64,000 bases of DNA, from contig NZ_JAGPYQ010000002.1 of the NCBI RefSeq assembly GCF_018070025.1, positions 620,001 to 684,000 on the forward strand, written 5' to 3'. Below the pieces are notes generated by a model. It had not been told where the DNA came from and ran no database searches. It saw nothing but the letters and a program-made list of their open reading frames with translations. Position 1 is the stretch's first letter, and every line of letters starts with the position of its first letter. This stretch comes from Streptomyces liliiviolaceus (lineage in GTDB: Bacteria > Actinomycetota > Actinomycetes > Streptomycetales > Streptomycetaceae). Position numbers and translations under genes: made by a program. Below, piece after piece: positions 52,721-61,064 of the stretch.

Positions 52721-53271
52721 CGCGGTTCACCCCCGCCGAACTGGAGGCCGCCCGCGACCGGCTCGTGCCGGATGTCGTCGCGGACGGTCTCCAGGTGCTG
52801 TTCTGCGGTATCAACCCCGGGCTGATGACGGCCGCGACGGGCCACCACTTCGCGCGCCCCGGCAACCGCTTCTGGCCCGTCCTGCATCTGTCCGGCTTCA
52901 CCCCGCGGCAGCTGAAGCCCTCGGAACAGGACGAGTTGCTCTCGTACGGGCTCGGCATCACCAATGTGGTGGCGCGGGCGACTGCCAGGGCCGACGAGCT
53001 GAGCGCGGCCGAGTACCGGGAGGGCGGGCGGCTGCTCGCCGCCAAGGTCGAACGGCTGCGTCCGCGGTGGCTCGCGGTGGTGGGCGTCACCGCCTACCGG
53101 GCGGCCTTCGACGACCGCAAGGCCGTGATCGGCCCCCAGGAGCGGACGTTCGGCGACACGCGCGTATGGGCCCTGCCCAACCCCAGCGGCCTGAACGCCC
53201 ACTGGACGGCGGCGACGATGGCGGAGGAGTACGGGCGCCTGCGGGAGGCGGCAGCGGACCGGGCCCCGTAA
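52717..53271 (+). CDS. mug: G/U mismatch-specific uracil/thymine DNA glycosylase (Mug/TDG type)
   Basis: DNA repair enzyme removing U or T opposite G. About 184 aa with the Mug motif I FCGINPG (Asn activates water), HHFARPGNRFWPVLHLSGF, and motif II PNPSGLNAHW. The frame upstream of GTG 52765 encodes a conserved-looking N-terminus (TRFTPAELEAARDRLVPDVV) back to a CTG that overlaps the purB stop as CTGA, so CTG is the likely start. The GTG alternative gives 168 aa. The TAA stop touches a dispersed repeat. Confidence 0.9.
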   Translation: MTRFTPAELEAARDRLVPDVVADGLQVLFCGINPGLMTAATGHHFARPGNRFWPVLHLSGFTPRQLKPSEQDELLSYGLGITNVVARATARADELSAAEYREGGRLLAAKVERLRPRWLAVVGVTAYRAAFDDRKAVIGPQERTFGDTRVWALPNPSGLNAHWTAATMAEEYGRLREAAADRAP

Positions 53272-53290
53272 GGGGCGCGGGGAACTGCGC
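53271..53290 (-). repeat. dispersed 20-bp repeat, reverse copy abutting mug stop
   Basis: Exact reverse-complement 20-mer whose first A is the last base of the mug TAA. Followed by the ACCAGACCCCACCGGCCCGC extension. Convergent with the gene ending at 53371. Confidence 0.85.
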
Positions 53291-53370
53291 GACCAGACCC
53301 CACCGGCCCGCAGACGAATCACCACGCTCCCGGCGCAGCCGGCACGCGGGGCGGGTCCGGTCAGGCCCGG

Positions 53371-53817
53371 TCAGGGCGGAGGCAACTCCGTGACCAGGGC
53401 AAGGAGTTGGAACTCCGAACCTTCCACCGGCTCGGCGACCCCCACGGCCACCCACCGCCCCGTACCGTCGGCCTCCCAGAGATCCACGTACCCCACGTAG
53501 GCACTCAGGTACGCCCACGGCTTCGGTATTCGCTCCTCGGGATCCTCGGAGCGCAGGAAGACACCCGCCAGACTCCTCGGCTCCGCCGAACCCCACCGCT
53601 CCCCCAGCCGCTGCGAAACGCCCTCTCTGTAGGCGGTGAACTGGTCCGCGATCTCCTCTCGTCCGGACCGGTCGCCCGTCCCGAAACCGTGCGTCGTCTC
53701 CAGTACCACCAGGTGGTAGCCGGGTCCTCCCGCGCCGACCTCCGACCAGCCGTGCGCCGCGGGGAAGTCGCGGACGCACAGCTCGTCGATCGTGGCGAGG
53801 TGTCGCTCAGTGGTCAT
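53371..53817 (-). CDS. conserved hypothetical protein
   Basis: 148 aa, acidic, soluble, beginning TTERHLATIDELCVRDFPAA and containing GPGYHLVVLETTHGFGTGDR and WAYLSAYVGYVDLWEADG. No signal peptide, no membrane segment, no known motif. ATG 53817 chosen; ATG about ten codons upstream is possible. Appears to be a Streptomyces-type conserved protein of unknown function, single gene. Confidence 0.6.
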   Translation of the reverse strand: MTTERHLATIDELCVRDFPAAHGWSEVGAGGPGYHLVVLETTHGFGTGDRSGREEIADQFTAYREGVSQRLGERWGSAEPRSLAGVFLRSEDPEERIPKPWAYLSAYVGYVDLWEADGTGRWVAVGVAEPVEGSEFQLLALVTELPPP

Positions 53818-53882
53818 GAAGTCCAGTAAAGCGGTCACCACTGACATGTGTCGGCCCGTCAGGTGACAACGGCCGTCCGGAC

Positions 53883-54614
53883 TCACGCGTCCCGGCGGTG
53901 CACACCCCACCATCCGGCCAGGAGCGCGGCCGACGTCCACACCGCTGTCACCGCGAGCCCCGCCCACGGCCCGAGCAGGCCGTCCCAGCTCTCGTGCAGG
54001 ACCACCTGCCCCGCCCGGTCGGGCAGGAGATCGGCGGCGTTCCCGGACATGTCGCCGACCACGAAGGAGACCAGCAGGAGGAAGGGGATGAGGATGCTCA
54101 GCGTGGTGACGCCGCTGCGCAGCAAGGCGGTCAGACCAGCCGCGAACAGCGCCATCAGGGCCAGACAGATCCCGCAGCCCACGACCGCGCGCAGTCCCTC
54201 GCCCCAACTCACCCCGTCGGCCCGGTCACCGAGGACGGCCCAGCCCACGGCGAGGCTCACGCCCCCGGTGAGGAGGCCGACGGCCAGGGCGGGGATGCCG
54301 ACGGCCGCCACCTTCGCCGCGAACCACCGTCCGCGGCGGGGCACCGCGGTCAGCGAGACCCGCAGGGCCCCTCCCTGGAACTCGGACGACACGGCCTGCG
54401 CGCCGAAGGTGATCGCCGCGATCTGCCCGAAGTTGACGCCGAAGAACGCCGTGAACAGCGGGTCGAAGTCCCCGTCCGTGTCCCCGGAGCCGTCGGCCCC
54501 GGCCAGCGCGGTGAAGACCGCGGTGACGAGGACGACGGCGGCCAGTCCCACGACAAGCGACCGCAGGGTGCGGATCTTGAGCCACTCCGCGTGGAGTACG
54601 GGTGCGAACGACAT
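53883..54614 (-). CDS. ABC-2-type transporter permease
   Basis: 243 aa with six membrane helices, starting HAEWLKIRTLRS, typical of ABC-2 permeases (DrrB/YhfJ-like). The FQGGALRVSLTAVPRRGRWFAAK segment is the cytoplasmic coupling region. It starts 2 nt after the ATPase gene. With the adjacent histidine kinase/response regulator it resembles antibiotic- or peptide-stress exporters (BceAB/VraDE-like in arrangement only). Confidence 0.9.
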   Translation of the reverse strand: MSFAPVLHAEWLKIRTLRSLVVGLAAVVLVTAVFTALAGADGSGDTDGDFDPLFTAFFGVNFGQIAAITFGAQAVSSEFQGGALRVSLTAVPRRGRWFAAKVAAVGIPALAVGLLTGGVSLAVGWAVLGDRADGVSWGEGLRAVVGCGICLALMALFAAGLTALLRSGVTTLSILIPFLLLVSFVVGDMSGNAADLLPDRAGQVVLHESWDGLLGPWAGLAVTAVWTSAALLAGWWGVHRRDA

Positions 54615-54616
54615 GG

Positions 54617-55585
54617 TCAGGCCTCCTGCGGCTGGGCCGCGGACTGGGCGGCGAACTCGGCCTCCGTGACCGTCAGATCGAGGTAGGCCTGTTCCAGCGT
54701 GCCTTCCTCCGCGGCCAGTTCGAGGAGGGGCAGACCCGCGCCCGAGGCGAGGCGGCCGATGTCCTCCACGCGCGCGTGGCGCACGATCCACCGTTCGCCC
54801 CCGCTCCCTCCTGGCGTCTCCCCTTCACCCTCTCCTTCGTGGCGCGCGGCCTCGTATCCGTGCCGTGCGAGCAGGTCGCGCAGGGCCGCGCCGTCCGTGG
54901 TGCGGACCCGTACCCGGGGGTCCACGCGCGCCTGGACGAACTCCCGCATCGCCATGTCGGCGAGCAGCCGGCCGCGGCCCAGCACGACGAGGTGGTCGGC
55001 GAAGGACGCGGTCTCGTGCATCAGATGGCTGGAGACGAGCACGGTGCGGCCCTCGCGGGCGAGCCGGCGCAGCAGTTCCCTGATCCAGATGATGCCTTCG
55101 GGGTCGAGGCCGTTGGACGGCTCGTCGAGCAGGACCACCGGCGGGTCGCCCAGGAGGGCCGCGGCAATGCCCAGGCGCTGCCTCATGCCCAGGGAGTACG
55201 TCTTGACGCGGCGGCGGGCGACCGGGGCGAGGCCGGTCTCCGCCAGGACCTCGTCCACGCGGGTCCCGGGCAGGCGGTTGCTCGCCGCGAGCGCCCGCAG
55301 ATGGTCCCGCGCGGTCCGCGAACCGTGCGCGGCCTGCGCGTCGAGCAGGGCGCCGACGTGGCGCAGCGGCTCCTCCAGCGTCGCGTACGGCTGCCCGCCG
55401 ACGGTGGCGGTTCCGGAGGTGGGCCGGTCGAGGCCGAGCACGAGCCGCATGGTGGTGGACTTGCCCGCGCCGTTGGGGCCGAGGAAGCCGGTGACCCGGC
55501 CCGGCTCGACACGGAAGGTCAGCCGGTCCACGGCGCGGGTGGTGCCGTACTCCTTGGTGAGTTCTTGGACGTCGATGCTGGTCAT
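54617..55585 (-). CDS. ABC transporter ATP-binding protein (DrrA-like)
   Basis: 322 aa. Walker A GPNGAGKST, Q-loop region, signature YSLGMRQRLGIAAALLG, Walker B VVLLDEPSNGLDP, H-loop SSHLMHE. C-terminal DrrA-type domain of ~100 residues with a Gly/Glu insertion (EGEGEGETPGGSGG). Divergent from the histidine kinase across 108 bp containing CTCCCCCG/CGGGGGAG inverted repeats (about 55636-55668), where the response regulator may act. Confidence 0.93.
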   Translation of the reverse strand: MTSIDVQELTKEYGTTRAVDRLTFRVEPGRVTGFLGPNGAGKSTTMRLVLGLDRPTSGTATVGGQPYATLEEPLRHVGALLDAQAAHGSRTARDHLRALAASNRLPGTRVDEVLAETGLAPVARRRVKTYSLGMRQRLGIAAALLGDPPVVLLDEPSNGLDPEGIIWIRELLRRLAREGRTVLVSSHLMHETASFADHLVVLGRGRLLADMAMREFVQARVDPRVRVRTTDGAALRDLLARHGYEAARHEGEGEGETPGGSGGERWIVRHARVEDIGRLASGAGLPLLELAAEEGTLEQAYLDLTVTEAEFAAQSAAQPQEA

Positions 55586-55693
55586 GGCCCAAGGCTGGCT
55601 TCCGGGAGGGGTGTTGGGCCTCCCCCGCCCGGGGAGGACGTCTCCCCCGCTCGGGGGAGGCTCGTTGTCGGTGCCGACTGGCACGATGACGCC

Positions 55694-56872
55694 ATGGCCC
55701 GCCTGCTGCGCCCGCTGACCCGTTGGACGACGTACACCCGCTTCCTCCACCTGTGGGTTCCCATGCTGGTCAGCAGCGTGTGGATCTTCATCGACCCCGC
55801 GACCCCGTGGGCGCCCGCGCTGGTGCTGCCCCTGCTGGGGCTGATCCCGGCCGTGCGGCGCGGCGAGGGTGTGCAGGCGCAGGTCATGCTGATGCGGGAC
55901 GGCAACGACCCGGCCGTCTCGGCCATCTCGGTCGTGCCGTCGGCCACCTGGCGGGACCGGCTGCGGACCGTGCTGTGGCTGCAGGCGCGCATGGTGCTCG
56001 GCTGGGCGGCGGCGGGGGTCAGCGTCTGGCTCCCGCTGATCACCGTGGACCTGATCCGCATCTCGACCGGTTACGTACCGGACGACAACCCGTTCCTGCC
56101 GGTGCCGCACGCGCACTGGGCGTACGCCCTGCTCGCGCCGCTGCCGCTGATCGCCCTCTACGGAGCGTTCATCGGTCTCGGGACGCTGATCACGGTCCTC
56201 GCACACCGCCTTCTGGGGCCGTCGGCGGCGGAGCGGGTCGCCGCCCTGGAGGAGCGCACCGAGCAGCTCCTGGAGCGCACCCGCATCGCGCGTGAACTGC
56301 ACGACTCGATCGGTCACGCGCTGACGGTGGCCGTGGTGCAGGCGGGTGCCGCGCGGGCCGCGGGGGACCCGGAGTTCACCGACCGGGCGCTGCTCGCCAT
56401 CGAGGACACCGGCCGGGCCGCGCTGGAGGACCTGGAGCGGGTGCTCGGTGTGCTGCGCGAGTCGCGCGGGCCCGCGAGCGGCCGGCCGACCCTGGTGGAG
56501 GCCGACCGGCTGCTGGAGTCCGCCCGCGGCTCCGGGGCGAAGATCGACGCCGAGCTGACGGGCGCCCTGGAGACCGTGCCCGGGCCGGTCTCCCGTGAGG
56601 GCTACCGCATCCTCCAGGAGTGCCTCACCAACGTGCTGCGGCACGCGGAGGACTCGGTGCCCGTCCGCGTCCGTGTCGCCGTCGAGGAACGGACGCTCTC
56701 GCTGGAGGTGCGCAATCCGCTGACGGCCGAGATACCGGGCGGCCCGGGCAGCGGTGTGCGGGGCAGCGGGCTGCGGGGCATCCGGGAGCGGGCCGCGCTG
56801 CTCGGCGGCCGGGCGAGAACCGGCCCGGACGACGGTGACTGGCAGGTGCACGTCGAACTGCCGCTGCGCTGA
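55694..56872 (+). CDS. NarL-partner sensor histidine kinase (HisKA_3)
   Basis: 392 aa. Membrane segments at ~20-60 and two pairs around ~100-165, DHp motif [15 protein letters not shown] (phospho-His), and HATPase with [10 protein letters not shown] and [12 protein letters not shown] short loop-type sensor kinase (DesK-like class) often linked to ABC exporters, as here. Response regulator gene follows 14 nt on. Confidence 0.93.
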   Translation: MARLLRPLTRWTTYTRFLHLWVPMLVSSVWIFIDPATPWAPALVLPLLGLIPAVRRGEGVQAQVMLMRDGNDPAVSAISVVPSATWRDRLRTVLWLQARMVLGWAAAGVSVWLPLITVDLIRISTGYVPDDNPFLPVPHAHWAYALLAPLPLIALYGAFIGLGTLITVLAHRLLGPSAAERVAALEERTEQLLERTRIARELHDSIGHALTVAVVQAGAARAAGDPEFTDRALLAIEDTGRAALEDLERVLGVLRESRGPASGRPTLVEADRLLESARGSGAKIDAELTGALETVPGPVSREGYRILQECLTNVLRHAEDSVPVRVRVAVEERTLSLEVRNPLTAEIPGGPGSGVRGSGLRGIRERAALLGGRARTGPDDGDWQVHVELPLR

Positions 56873-56886
56873 TCTACGCTGGCCGG

Positions 56887-57549
56887 ATGCCGGTCACCGT
56901 TCTGCTCGTCGACGACGAACCCCTCGTACGGGCCGGTCTGCGTGCCGTTCTGGAGGCGCAGCCCGACATCGCGGTCGTCGGGGAGGCCGCGGACGGCGCC
57001 GCGGTCATTCCGCTGGTGCGGCGGCTGCGGCCCGACGTCGTCGCGATGGACGTCCGGATGCCGCTGATGGACGGCATCGAGGCCACCCGCGCGGTGCTGC
57101 GGACCGTCGACGGGCCGCCGAAGATCCTCGTGATCACGACGTTCGAGAACGACGAGTACGTGTACGAGGCGCTGCGCGCGGGTGCCGACGGTTTTCTGCT
57201 GAAGCGGGCCCGGCCTGCGGAGATCGTGCACGCCGTGCGGCTGGTCGCCGAGGGCGAGTCGCTGCTGTTCCCGGCCTCCGTACGGCAGTTGGCCGCCGAG
57301 TACGGGGGCAGCGACGGGAATCCCGCGGCCCGGGCCGCGCTGCGGCGGGCGGCGCTGACCGAGCGCGAGGAGGAGGTGCTGCGGCTGATGGCACGGGGTC
57401 TGTCGAACGCGGAGATCGCCGCACGGCTGGTCGTCGGCACCGAGACGGTCAAGTCCCACGTCAGCGCCGTACTGGCGAAACTGGGGGCCCGGGACCGTAC
57501 TCAAGCGGTGATCGCGGCATACGAGTCCGGGTTCGTGGCACCCGGCTGA
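56887..57549 (+). CDS. NarL/FixJ-family response regulator
   Basis: 220 aa. Receiver with [10 protein letters not shown], Asp in [11 protein letters not shown] and Lys in FLLKRA. LuxR-type helix-turn-helix at ~150-210 ([42 protein letters not shown]). Probably controls the divergent ABC exporter and its own operon. Confidence 0.95.
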   Translation: MPVTVLLVDDEPLVRAGLRAVLEAQPDIAVVGEAADGAAVIPLVRRLRPDVVAMDVRMPLMDGIEATRAVLRTVDGPPKILVITTFENDEYVYEALRAGADGFLLKRARPAEIVHAVRLVAEGESLLFPASVRQLAAEYGGSDGNPAARAALRRAALTEREEEVLRLMARGLSNAEIAARLVVGTETVKSHVSAVLAKLGARDRTQAVIAAYESGFVAPG

Positions 57550-57664
57550 TTCCGGTCAGTGGCAGGGGTCCGGAACGGGCAGGTGATCCCCGGCACTCGC
57601 CGGGACCCGCCGCGCCGAGTACGATCCGGCCAACCAACACGCGCACGAGCTGGGAGGACGGACG

Positions 57665-58822
57665 TTGGGGCAGTTGACCGGCGGGGATCCCTCTCTGCTG
57701 CGGAGGATCAACTCCGCGGTGGTGCTGCACGCGCTGCGGGCCACGGACTTCGCGACACTCACCGAGATCACACGGGTGACCGGGCTGTCCCGGCCCACCG
57801 TCGAGGGCGTCGTCGAAGGGCTCATCGACGGCGGACTCGTCGTCGAGACGGCGGCCGACGAGAGCGCCGCACGACGCCAGGGCCGGCCCGCGCGCCGGTT
57901 CCGCTTCCGGGCGGAGGCGGGCCATCTGCTGGGCCTGGAGATCGGCCCGCACCGGGTGGCCGTGCTCCTGTCGGACCTGGACGGGCGGATACTCGGTTCG
58001 CTCGCCAAGGACGTCTGCGAGACGGCGTCGGCGGACGAACGGCTCGAACGGCTGCGTACGGCCGTCGCGGAGCTGCTGCGCCGTGCCGGGGTCGCGCGCG
58101 GCTCCCTGCGGGCCGTCGGAGCGACCTCGCCGGGCATCGTCGAGACCGACGGCACCGTACGCCTGTGCACGGCGCTGCCGGAGTGGACGGGGCTGGCGCT
58201 GGGCGAACGGCTGCGCCGCTCCTTCAAGTGCCCGGTGATCGTGGAGAACGACGCCAACGCGGCGGCGGTCGCCGAGCACTGGAAGGGCGCCGCCACCGAA
58301 TCCGACGACATGGTGTTCGTGCTGGCCGGGCTGAGCCCCGGGGCCGGTTCCCTCATCGGCGGGCGGCTGCACCGCGGCTTCGGAGGGGCGGCCGGTGAGA
58401 TCGGCGCGCTCCATCTGCTGGGCCGGGAGGTCACTCCGGAGACGCTGCTGTCCACGACCGACGAGCCGCTGCACCCGCTCGACGAGCAGGCGGTGGCGGA
58501 GGTCTTCAGGCATGCGCGCGCGGGCGACGAGCGGGCCCTGGCGGCCGTCGAGCGCTTCATACAGCGGCTGGTGCACGACGTCGCCGCGCTCGTCCTGGCC
58601 CTCGACCCCGAGCTGGTCGTGATCGGCGGGTGGGCGGCGGGTCTCGACGGCGTACTGGAGCCGCTGCGCAAGGAGCTGGCCCGCTACTGTCTGCGGCCGC
58701 CGCGGGTGACGCTGTCGCTCCTGGGCGAGGCGGCCGTGGCGACGGGCGCGCTGCGACTGGCTCTGGACCATGTGGAGGAGCAGCTCTTCGCGGTGGAGAG
58801 CACGGTGACGGCCCGCCGCTGA
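57665..58822 (+). CDS. ROK-family transcriptional regulator
   Basis: 385 aa. N-terminal winged helix (LLRRINSAVVLHALRATDFATLTEITRVTGLSRPTV region, described not quoted in full), then a ROK sugar-kinase-like domain (GATSPGIVETDG, VENDANAAAVAEHW, FGGAAGEIGALHL). The zinc-binding CxCGxxGC motif and the His of AGEIGH are missing (AGEIGA), so kinase activity is unlikely and it is an XylR/NagC-like repressor. TTG start with GGGAGG. Sugar ligand unknown. Confidence 0.88.
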   Translation: MGQLTGGDPSLLRRINSAVVLHALRATDFATLTEITRVTGLSRPTVEGVVEGLIDGGLVVETAADESAARRQGRPARRFRFRAEAGHLLGLEIGPHRVAVLLSDLDGRILGSLAKDVCETASADERLERLRTAVAELLRRAGVARGSLRAVGATSPGIVETDGTVRLCTALPEWTGLALGERLRRSFKCPVIVENDANAAAVAEHWKGAATESDDMVFVLAGLSPGAGSLIGGRLHRGFGGAAGEIGALHLLGREVTPETLLSTTDEPLHPLDEQAVAEVFRHARAGDERALAAVERFIQRLVHDVAALVLALDPELVVIGGWAAGLDGVLEPLRKELARYCLRPPRVTLSLLGEAAVATGALRLALDHVEEQLFAVESTVTARR

Positions 58823-58885
58823 GAACGCGGCGGGCCGTACGGCCGTAACAGCGGAACGTCGCGCTCCGGAGGTCGGAGCGCGACG
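58810..58885. terminator. two hairpins between convergent ROK and GntR genes
   Basis: GGCCCGCCGC/GCGGCGGGCC (58810-58836) spans the ROK stop codon. CGTCGCGCTCC (58857-58867) / GGAGCGCGACG (58875-58885) follows. Together they can stop transcription from both sides. Confidence 0.7.
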
Positions 58886-58946
58886 CACGCGCGCGGGTGC
58901 CGCAGGTCGACGTCTGCTGTCGCCGGGGGACGCCGGATGACGGCGG

Positions 58947-59708
58947 TCAGGAAGCCCGGCGCTCCGGGTCGTGGTGGATCTCCACACCGCCGGAGTCCCC
59001 GAAGGTCAGCCGGCAGGTGTCGGCGCGGTAGGTCGCGACGGAGACCGCCGCCGTACGCCCCTCGGCGAAGTAGCGGGTCGTGACGACGAGGACGGGCGCG
59101 CCGGGGAGCCGGTCCAGTTCCTTGGCGTCGTCCGCGCGCGCGGAGCCCAGCTCCACGGCACGGTCCTCACCCTCCAGGTCCAGGCGCGCCAGCTCCCGCA
59201 GCACCGCACGCGCGCGTGCGGTGCCCGACGGGGCGTCGATGCCGGACAGGTCGGGCACCGACGAGGCCGGGATGTAGAGAAGTTCGGCGGCGACGGGCTG
59301 GCCGTGCGTCACCCGGGAGCGGCGCACGATGTGCACCCGGTCCTCGGGGGCGCTCTCCAGGATCTGGGCCACCGCCGAGGGCGGGGGCGCCGTCACGCAG
59401 TCGGCGGACTGCCAGGCGTCACCAGCGGCGCCCGGCCACGCGTGCTGCTCGGAGGCGACGGCCACGCCCATGCGCGGCGGTGCCACGGTCGTACCGACTC
59501 CGCGGCGACGCTGGAGTCGCCCTTCCAGTTCCAGCTGTTCGAGGGCCTGGCGGAGCGTGGCCCTCGCGACGCCGAACCGGGCCGCCAGGTCGCGCTCGTT
59601 GGGGAGGATCTCCCCCACCGAGAACTCGGAGTCCAGTGCTTCGCTGAGCACGGTCTTCAGATGCCAGTACTTGGGCTCCGGCACCGTATCCAACTGCGTG
59701 GTCCCCAC
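58947..59708 (-). CDS. GntR-family (HutC/FadR-like UTRA) transcriptional regulator
   Basis: 253 aa. Winged helix-turn-helix (ILPNERDLAARFGVARATLRQALEQLELEGRLQRRRGVGT region) and a UTRA ligand domain. Start chosen as GTG 59708 because GCGGAGGACACG precedes it. Longer in-frame starts run through a -35/-10 promoter and an AT-rich leader whose codons (TTA, ATA twice) are alien to this genome. Ligand and targets unknown; ROK regulator is convergent. Confidence 0.87.
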   Translation of the reverse strand: MGTTQLDTVPEPKYWHLKTVLSEALDSEFSVGEILPNERDLAARFGVARATLRQALEQLELEGRLQRRRGVGTTVAPPRMGVAVASEQHAWPGAAGDAWQSADCVTAPPPSAVAQILESAPEDRVHIVRRSRVTHGQPVAAELLYIPASSVPDLSGIDAPSGTARARAVLRELARLDLEGEDRAVELGSARADDAKELDRLPGAPVLVVTTRYFAEGRTAAVSVATYRADTCRLTFGDSGGVEIHHDPERRAS

Positions 59709-59784
59709 CGTGTCCTCCGCAATCGCCGTGTCCCGGCGGCTTTTAGCGCCCTTGTTTATTAAAGGTTCCTGCACTATCCCAGCG

Positions 59785-59813
59785 ACCATATGGCGACCCC
59801 CACCCTTGGTCAA
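59785..59813 (-). promoter_or_regulatory. promoter of the gntR gene
   Basis: On the minus strand TTGACC (59813-59808) and TATGGT (59790-59785) are 17 bp apart, a close match to a vegetative promoter. It would start transcription near 59778, about 70 nt before the GTG. The near-palindrome GCGACCATATGGCGAC overlaps the -10, a likely operator. Confidence 0.65.
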
Positions 59814-59907
59814 GACCAATCCTCGATCCGTTACAGCTCGCACAGGCGTGTTGCCGCAGAGCGTTCATACGACGTTCGCGATACGCCCCATACGTGACAC
59901 AACGGCA

Positions 59908-59934
59908 AAGCCCCCGTCTCCTGGACGGGGGCTT
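59908..59934 (-). terminator. hairpin terminator after the ECF sigma gene
   Basis: AAGCCCCCGTC (59908-59918) / GACGGGGGCTT (59924-59934), perfect 11-bp stem, loop 5, followed on the minus strand by TTGCCGTTGT. Confidence 0.75.
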
Positions 59935-59972
59935 CCGCGTACGGCCGGCAGGACGCTGTCCGCCGACGGCCG

Positions 59973-60857
59973 TCAGTCGGTGGCGAGGGACAGCAGCTTC
60001 TCCGGGTTGCGGACGATGTAGACGCACTGGATGCGGCCGTCGGCGATGTCCAGCTGGAAGACGCTGTCGGGCTTGCCGCCGGACAGCACCAGGAACGCCG
60101 GTCCGCCGTTGACCTCCAGGAAGCGGAACGTCGCTTCCGACACGCCCTTTTTCATGACTCCGCCGAGGAAGCGGCCCACCTTGTCGGCCGACTCGATGAC
60201 CCGCACCGGTGCCGAGGCGAGCCCGCCGCTGTCGCCGATCAGGCGCACGTCCGGGGCCAGCAGGGACATCAGCCCGTCGAGGTCGCCCTCCGTCGCCGCC
60301 GCGAGGAACCGCTCGGTGAGGTCGCGGCGCTCGGCGGGGTCGACCTCGTAGCGCGGCCGCCGCTCCTCGACGTGCCGCCGGGCCCGCCCGGCGAGCTGCC
60401 GGACCGCGGGCTCGCTGCGGTCGAGCGTGACGGCGATCTCGGCGTACGGGTAGCCGAACGCCTCCCGGAGCACGAACACCGCGCGTTCCAGTGGCGAGAG
60501 GGACTCCAGGACGACGAGGACGGCCAGCGAGACCGAGTCCGCGAGGACGGCCCGTTCGGCCGTGTCGGCGACGGTGTCCCCGAAGTCGGTGACGTACGGC
60601 TCGGGCAGCCAGGGCCCCACATAGGCCTCGTTACGGGCCCGGGTCTGCCGCAGCCGGTCGAGGGCGAGCCGGGTGGTGACCCGTACGAGATAGGCGCGCG
60701 GTTCGCGGACGTCGGAGCGGTCGGCCCCGGACCAGCGCAACCACGCCTCCTGGACGACGTCCTCCGCGTCGGCCACCCGGCCGAGCATGCGGTAGGCGAC
60801 GCCCATCAGGACGGGACGGTGCTCTTCGAAGACCTCGGTCACGGTGTCGGTAGCCAC
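59973..60857 (-). CDS. ECF41-type RNA polymerase sigma factor with C-terminal SnoaL-like domain
   Basis: 294 aa. Sigma-70 region 2 (FEEHRPVLMGVAYRMLGRVADAEDVVQEAWLRW region) and region 4 (SPLERAVFVLREAFGYPYAEIA, QLAGRARRHVEER). The ~100-residue C-terminal NTF2/SnoaL-like domain regulates activity in cis in this class and ends with the RNPEKL motif typical of ECF41 (SigJ-like). No anti-sigma gene is needed or seen. GTG 60857 chosen; an upstream GTG would add 13 residues. Divergent from an alpha/beta hydrolase that may be its target. Confidence 0.9.
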   Translation of the reverse strand: MATDTVTEVFEEHRPVLMGVAYRMLGRVADAEDVVQEAWLRWSGADRSDVREPRAYLVRVTTRLALDRLRQTRARNEAYVGPWLPEPYVTDFGDTVADTAERAVLADSVSLAVLVVLESLSPLERAVFVLREAFGYPYAEIAVTLDRSEPAVRQLAGRARRHVEERRPRYEVDPAERRDLTERFLAAATEGDLDGLMSLLAPDVRLIGDSGGLASAPVRVIESADKVGRFLGGVMKKGVSEATFRFLEVNGGPAFLVLSGGKPDSVFQLDIADGRIQCVYIVRNPEKLLSLATD

Positions 60858-61064
60858 GAGGCCATCCCAACCCGACGTGTCAGGCCGTGTCCACACGATA
60901 TGAGGAGCGGGGCCGACGAGGGGCTACCCGCCGGTAGTAATTGCTGACAAGCTGTCTAGGAGCCAGCCGGTCCGAGTCGGCGGATGCCGGGCATGCCGGT
61001 GCCGAGCCTGCCGGTGTCGGCCTGCCGATGCCGAGTCAGTGAGTCACAGTCGAGGAGCAAGCCC

